This document shows, piece after piece, positions 7,573 to 9,591 of a DNA stretch of 9,591 nt. The stretch's first letter is position 1; each line of letters begins with the position of its first letter. The translations under genes and the position numbers were made by a program. Below the pieces are notes generated by a model. It searched no databases, was not told the DNA's origin, and was given only the letters and a program-made list of their open reading frames with translations. This DNA comes from Acidobacteriota bacterium (GTDB lineage: Bacteria; Acidobacteriota; Terriglobia; Acidiferrales; UBA7541): assembly GCA_003224135.1 (NCBI GenBank), contig QHYO01000144.1:1-9591 (forward strand). The letters are read 5' to 3'.

Positions 7573-9120
7573 ATGAGCGAGCAAACAGCTGAAAACAGTT
7601 CGCGGCTGGCACCGTTGGACCGCTCCGTGTATTTCCTCGCGGCGCTCGCTGTGCTGGTCCATTTTCTGTTCAACGGGAAATACGGCTACTTCCGTGACGA
7701 ACTCTATTACGCAGCTTGCGGCGAGCATCTCGCCTGGGGTTACGTGGATCATGCGCCGCTGGTGGCATTCGCCTCCTGGATTTCGCGGAGTCTATTTGGA
7801 AACTCTTTGTTCGCGCTGCGCTTGCTTCCCGCGCTCTCTGCCGCACCAAAGGTACTGCTGGGCGGCTGGATGGCACGCGAAGTCGGCGGCGCGAAATTTG
7901 CGCAGTTTTTTGCCGCGCTGCTCGTTTTTCTAGCGCCGATTTATCTGACGTTCGACAACTTTCTTTCCATGAATGCGTTTGAGCCGGTATTCTGGATGGC
8001 TTGTGCTGCGATTGTCCTGCGAATTCTGAACGGCGGCAGCCCACGCCTATGGCTCTGGTTTGGAGTTGTCGCAGGAATCGGAATTCTGAATAAGCACTCG
8101 ATGCTTTTCTTTGGATCTGGCATTGCTCTTGGTCTTCTGCTGACGCAAGCGCGGACACAATTTGCGCGCTTTGAAATCTGGGCAGCCCTGGCGATTGTGT
8201 TTCTGATCTTCCTGCCAAATCTTCTTTGGGAGATTCACAATGGCTATCCGACCATCGTACTGCTGAACACGGTGATCGGGCACAAGTACGCCACTGTCTC
8301 GCCCCTGACATACATCGGCGAACAATTTCTTTTGGTCAATCCGCTGGCGGCGCCGTTCTGGCTGGCGGGACTGTATTTTTTCTTTTTCGATAAGGAAGGC
8401 CGCAAATACGCCGTCCTCGGTTATGCGTATCTAGTCGTGCTGGTCGAAATGATTTTGCTTCACGGTAAAATCTATTATCTCGCGCCGGCCTACATCATGC
8501 TGCTGGCTGGCGGCGTGGTGTGGTGGGAGCGACAAATATTTTCGCGAGCAGCAGCCTGGCTGAAGCCAGCGATCGTCGCGCCGCTAATTGTGTCAGCAAT
8601 TATCGCGGCGCCGTTGGCGATGCCGATTCTTCCCGTCGCGGCTGCGGTGAAATACTGCGCCTTTTGGGGCGTGCAGGACGTGAGAGTTGAGAATGTGCCG
8701 TTGAATTCGTTGCCACAACTCTTCGGCGATATGTTCGGCTGGCAGGAACAGGTACAAGCACTAGCTCGCGCTGTGCATTCGCTACCAGCTTATGAGCAGT
8801 CTCGCGTGACCCTGCTTGCTTACAACTATGGGGAAGCCGGCGCAATCGATTATCTGGGCAGACGCTATGATTTGCCGAAAGCGATTAGCGGACACAATCA
8901 GTATGGAGCGTGGGGACCACGAGGGGCGTCGGGAGACCTGGTCGTGGCCATTGGATTCACGAAGGAACAACTCGATCGCGCTTTCGGCGAAGTGACGCCG
9001 TTTGAGACAATTAGCCCGGAATACGCATTGCCGGAAGAGTCGGGGATTTCCATTTATGTTTGCAGGCACCCGCACAAGAATCTCGCGGACTCCTGGACGG
9101 AATGGACATATCTGGATTGA
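7573..9120 (+). CDS. Membrane glycosyltransferase, GT39/ArnT-like (PMT_2 family)
   Basis: A 515-residue polytopic protein. After a short N-terminus and a first transmembrane helix (about residues 19-33) comes the signature loop FRDELYYAACGEHLAWGYVDHAPL, with the acidic pair D42-E43 expected in the first extracytoplasmic loop of GT-C enzymes. About ten or more further hydrophobic segments run to about residue 365, followed by a soluble C-terminal domain of about 150 residues. Family members transfer a sugar from a polyprenyl-phosphate carrier to a protein or lipid acceptor on the outer side of the membrane; the acceptor here cannot be told. The ATG at 7573 has no evident Shine-Dalgarno sequence. 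The 88 bp before it (7485-7572) are GC-rich with a CG-alternating stretch, but I see no terminator (no T-run) and no clear promoter. The stop is TGA at 9118-9120. Confidence 0.85.
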   Translation: MSEQTAENSSRLAPLDRSVYFLAALAVLVHFLFNGKYGYFRDELYYAACGEHLAWGYVDHAPLVAFASWISRSLFGNSLFALRLLPALSAAPKVLLGGWMAREVGGAKFAQFFAALLVFLAPIYLTFDNFLSMNAFEPVFWMACAAIVLRILNGGSPRLWLWFGVVAGIGILNKHSMLFFGSGIALGLLLTQARTQFARFEIWAALAIVFLIFLPNLLWEIHNGYPTIVLLNTVIGHKYATVSPLTYIGEQFLLVNPLAAPFWLAGLYFFFFDKEGRKYAVLGYAYLVVLVEMILLHGKIYYLAPAYIMLLAGGVVWWERQIFSRAAAWLKPAIVAPLIVSAIIAAPLAMPILPVAAAVKYCAFWGVQDVRVENVPLNSLPQLFGDMFGWQEQVQALARAVHSLPAYEQSRVTLLAYNYGEAGAIDYLGRRYDLPKAISGHNQYGAWGPRGASGDLVVAIGFTKEQLDRAFGEVTPFETISPEYALPEESGISIYVCRHPHKNLADSWTEWTYLD

Positions 9121-9146
9121 ACGTTGTGTCCAGGTTGAGCGTTGTG
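9117..9146 (+). repeat. Short direct repeat at the 3' end of the GT39 gene
   Basis: TTGAACGTTGTG (9117-9128) is repeated as TTGAGCGTTGTG (9135-9146) with one mismatch and an 18-bp period, starting inside the stop codon of the glycosyltransferase gene. The length is short enough to be chance. A paired protein-binding site is possible but nothing else supports it. Confidence 0.35.
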
Positions 9147-9153
9147 GGCTGTA

Positions 9154-9169
9154 CCGGGATTCATCCCGG
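9154..9169. repeat. Inverted repeat in the GT39-sulfite reductase intergenic region
   Basis: CCGGGATTCATCCCGG is a perfect 7-bp dyad around TC. It partly overlaps a second palindrome, GGATGCATCC (9168-9177), and is followed by GATGGTATCCATC (9186-9198) and CATCGATG (9195-9202). No T-run follows, so it is not a standard intrinsic terminator. The cluster lies just upstream of the promoter at 9221-9249 and could hold an operator or activator site. Confidence 0.45.
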
Positions 9170-9220
9170 ATGCATCCAAAAACCTGATGGTATCCATCGA
9201 TGTTTCGAAAGGCGATGATG

Positions 9221-9249
9221 TTGACACTCCGCGCTATGCCGCGTACGCT
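9221..9249 (+). promoter_or_regulatory. Promoter of the poly-Cys leader / sulfite reductase unit
   Basis: A consensus -35 TTGACA (9221-9226), an optimal 17-bp spacer and -10 TACGCT (9244-9249; matches TAnnnT). The expected +1 is about 9256-9259, at or within 3 nt of the leader ATG (9259). The leader mRNA would therefore be leaderless or nearly so, which fits the absence of a Shine-Dalgarno sequence before that ATG. Confidence 0.65.
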
Positions 9250-9258
9250 GGTCCTCTG

Positions 9259-9351
9259 ATGCAAATGCGTTGCCAGACCATGTGTTGTTGCTGCGACTGC
9301 TGTTGCTGTCGCCAAAACCACATTTCTGGCTTGAGGCTGCTGCGGACCTAG
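9259..9351 (+). CDS. Poly-cysteine leader peptide (30 aa), cysteine sensor
   Basis: A short ORF starting ATG CAA ATG CGT TGC and ending TAG at 9349-9351. It encodes MQMRCQTM, then CCCCDCCCC, then a polar/basic tail (RQNHISGLRLLRT): nine Cys in 30 residues, eight of them within nine consecutive codons (9283-9309), using both TGT and TGC. The role is inferred as a translated sensor whose ribosome stalls when Cys-tRNA is scarce, rather than a functional protein. Supporting context: a promoter ends 9 nt before the ATG; a strong intrinsic terminator starts 25 nt after the stop; and the next gene looks like a nitrite/sulfite reductase, whose sulfide product feeds cysteine synthesis. No Shine-Dalgarno sequence is seen, so leaderless initiation at 9259 (or at the ATG at 9265) is likely. 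An upstream TTG (9142) would extend the frame to 69 aa but lies before the promoter. Poly-Cys leader ORFs that control sulfur genes are established in mycobacteria. Confidence 0.75.
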   Translation: MQMRCQTMCCCCDCCCCRQNHISGLRLLRT

Positions 9352-9421
9352 AACCGCCGTAAACAAAGAAATTCCAAAGCCCACGTGCCAGAAAATCTGG
9401 TTACGTGGGCTTTTTCTTTTT
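9272..9421 (+). promoter_or_regulatory. Candidate cysteine-responsive transcription attenuator
   Basis: Alternative pairings seen in the sequence: segment 1 GCCAGA (9272-9277, just before the Cys run) can pair with TCTGGC (9325-9330). Segment 2 TTTCTGGC (9323-9330) can pair over 8 bp with segment 3 GCCAGAAA (9387-9394). Segment 3, with the left arm 9376-9386, otherwise pairs with segment 4 (9396-9413) to form the terminator. A 2:3 pairing leaves the left terminator arm enclosed in its loop, so it excludes the terminator. A ribosome stalled on the Cys codons 9283-9309 would cover segment 1, free segment 2 and favour antitermination. With ample cysteine, 1:2 forms and the terminator folds. GGCTT (9328-9332) with AAGCC (9377-9381) is a weaker alternative antiterminator. 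A 5-bp hairpin (9293-9297 with 9308-9312) also lies in the Cys run. Energies were not computed. Confidence 0.6.
9376..9421 (+). terminator. Strong intrinsic terminator (attenuator hairpin)
   Basis: The left arm AAAGCCCACGT (9376-9386) pairs perfectly over 11 bp with ACGTGGGCTTT (9403-9413). The stem continues inside as CCAGA (9388-9392) with TCTGG (9396-9400) around an AAA loop, and the hairpin runs straight into TTTTTCTTTTT (9411-9421). It lies between the leader ORF stop and the next gene start (69 nt before the ATG), the expected position for an attenuator. It would also stop read-through from the glycosyltransferase gene. Confidence 0.93.
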
Positions 9422-9448
9422 GCGCGCAACGTTGGGAACGGGTTTCAA

Positions 9449-9466
9449 GGTTTGTACTTACAAACC
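9449..9466. repeat. Perfect inverted repeat upstream of the sulfite reductase start
   Basis: GGTTTGTACTTACAAACC is an 8-bp arm dyad with a 2-nt centre (7 bp with an ACTT loop as RNA). It sits between the terminator and the ribosome binding site (AGGA, 9478-9481). It could be an operator or an mRNA stem that shields the translation start or the 5' end of the read-through transcript. There is no T-run, so it is not a terminator. Confidence 0.5.
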
Positions 9467-9489
9467 CTGAGTTGAAAAGGAAACGGTAA

Positions 9490-9591
9490 ATGGCTGAAGT
9501 AAAAGAAACCAAGGCGCAGCGCGTCGAGCGCTTGAAGCGCGAAAAGCTCGCCTGGGACCACCTGGACGAAATTCGCGGGTTTGCTCGCGAT
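9490..9591 (+). CDS. Nitrite/sulfite reductase, N-terminal fragment (cut by window end)
   Basis: Only the first 34 codons are present: a short N-terminus (MAEVKETKAQRVERLKREK), then LAWDHLDEIRGFAR. From memory this resembles the start of ferredoxin-type nitrite/sulfite reductases (siroheme/[4Fe-4S] enzymes), which reduce sulfite to sulfide or nitrite to ammonia with six electrons. The catalytic Cys motifs and half-domains lie beyond the window, so the assignment rests on this segment and on the poly-Cys leader before it, which favours sulfite reduction for cysteine synthesis. The start is well supported: AGGA (9478-9481) with 8-nt spacing to the ATG. Regulation is probably by the upstream attenuator, with the dyad at 9449-9466 as a possible second element. 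Confidence 0.6.
   Translation, partial: MAEVKETKAQRVERLKREKLAWDHLDEIRGFARD

Noticed and set aside
6918..7673. 251-codon open frame on the minus strand
   Set aside because: Antisense to the cyclophilin gene and the start of the GT39 gene; no family features.
9144..9150. GTGGGCT as a long-range antiterminator against AGCCCAC of the terminator
   Set aside because: It lies upstream of the inferred transcription start, so it would only be present in read-through RNA from the glycosyltransferase gene.
9142..9351. 69-aa version of the Cys-rich ORF from a TTG
   Set aside because: Most of the extension lies upstream of the TTGACA/TACGCT promoter, and the extra residues have no Cys or leader-like features.
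9259..9351. Cys-rich ORF as a metallothionein or other metal-binding protein
   Set aside because: Blocks of four adjacent Cys are not the CxC/CxxC spacing of metallothioneins, and the terminator and sulfur-gene context fits a regulatory leader.
8782..9429. 215-codon open frame on the minus strand covering the leader region
   Set aside because: It is antisense to the GT39 C-terminus and would run through the terminator and Cys leader; no recognisable domain, and the plus-strand reading explains the region better.

Overview
The window looks like a chromosomal segment of a free-living, respiring bacterium. I lean towards Acidobacteriota (Terriglobia-like), judging from the moderately high GC, the style of the proteins (DELYYAACGEHLAWGYVDH-type GT39, PA-rich lipoprotein cyclophilin, paired M19 dipeptidases) and the Bacillus-like sdhCAB with a di-heme b558 anchor. 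This is inference from remembered families; no search was run.

Layout. 1-126: no gene recognised. 127-660 (minus): small GAF-domain protein, divergent from the rest. 661-918: intergenic, with a good extended -10 promoter reading rightward. 919-4117: sdhC-sdhA-sdhB, succinate:quinone oxidoreductase. sdhA is broken in this sequence: about 64 nt of a highly conserved stretch are missing near codon 52, which shifts the frame. 4187-6633: two tandem paralogous exported M19 (renal-dipeptidase type) peptidases; the second lacks 15 conserved residues in frame. 6663-7484: lipoprotein cyclophilin-type peptidyl-prolyl isomerase. 7573-9120: GT39/ArnT-like membrane glycosyltransferase. 9490-end: first 34 codons of a probable ferredoxin-type nitrite/sulfite reductase.

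The most interesting part is 9221-9490. A consensus-like promoter (TTGACA-17-TACGCT) ends just before an ATG that opens a 30-codon ORF whose core is CCCCDCCCC, nine Cys in all. It is followed by a strong intrinsic terminator and then the sulfite/nitrite reductase start. Three short segments (GCCAGA, TTTCTGGC, GCCAGAAA) are placed so that they can form mutually exclusive 1:2, 2:3 and 3:4 pairings. I read this as a cysteine-sensing transcription attenuator, apparently leaderless, controlling assimilatory sulfite reduction. Polycysteine leader ORFs acting as cysteine-responsive attenuators are known in mycobacteria; I know of no description in this kind of organism.

How the genes work together: the sdh operon serves the TCA cycle and respiration. 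The two dipeptidases and the cyclophilin are envelope or periplasmic proteins, and the glycosyltransferase probably modifies an envelope glycoconjugate. The last unit is separate and is tied to sulfur assimilation.
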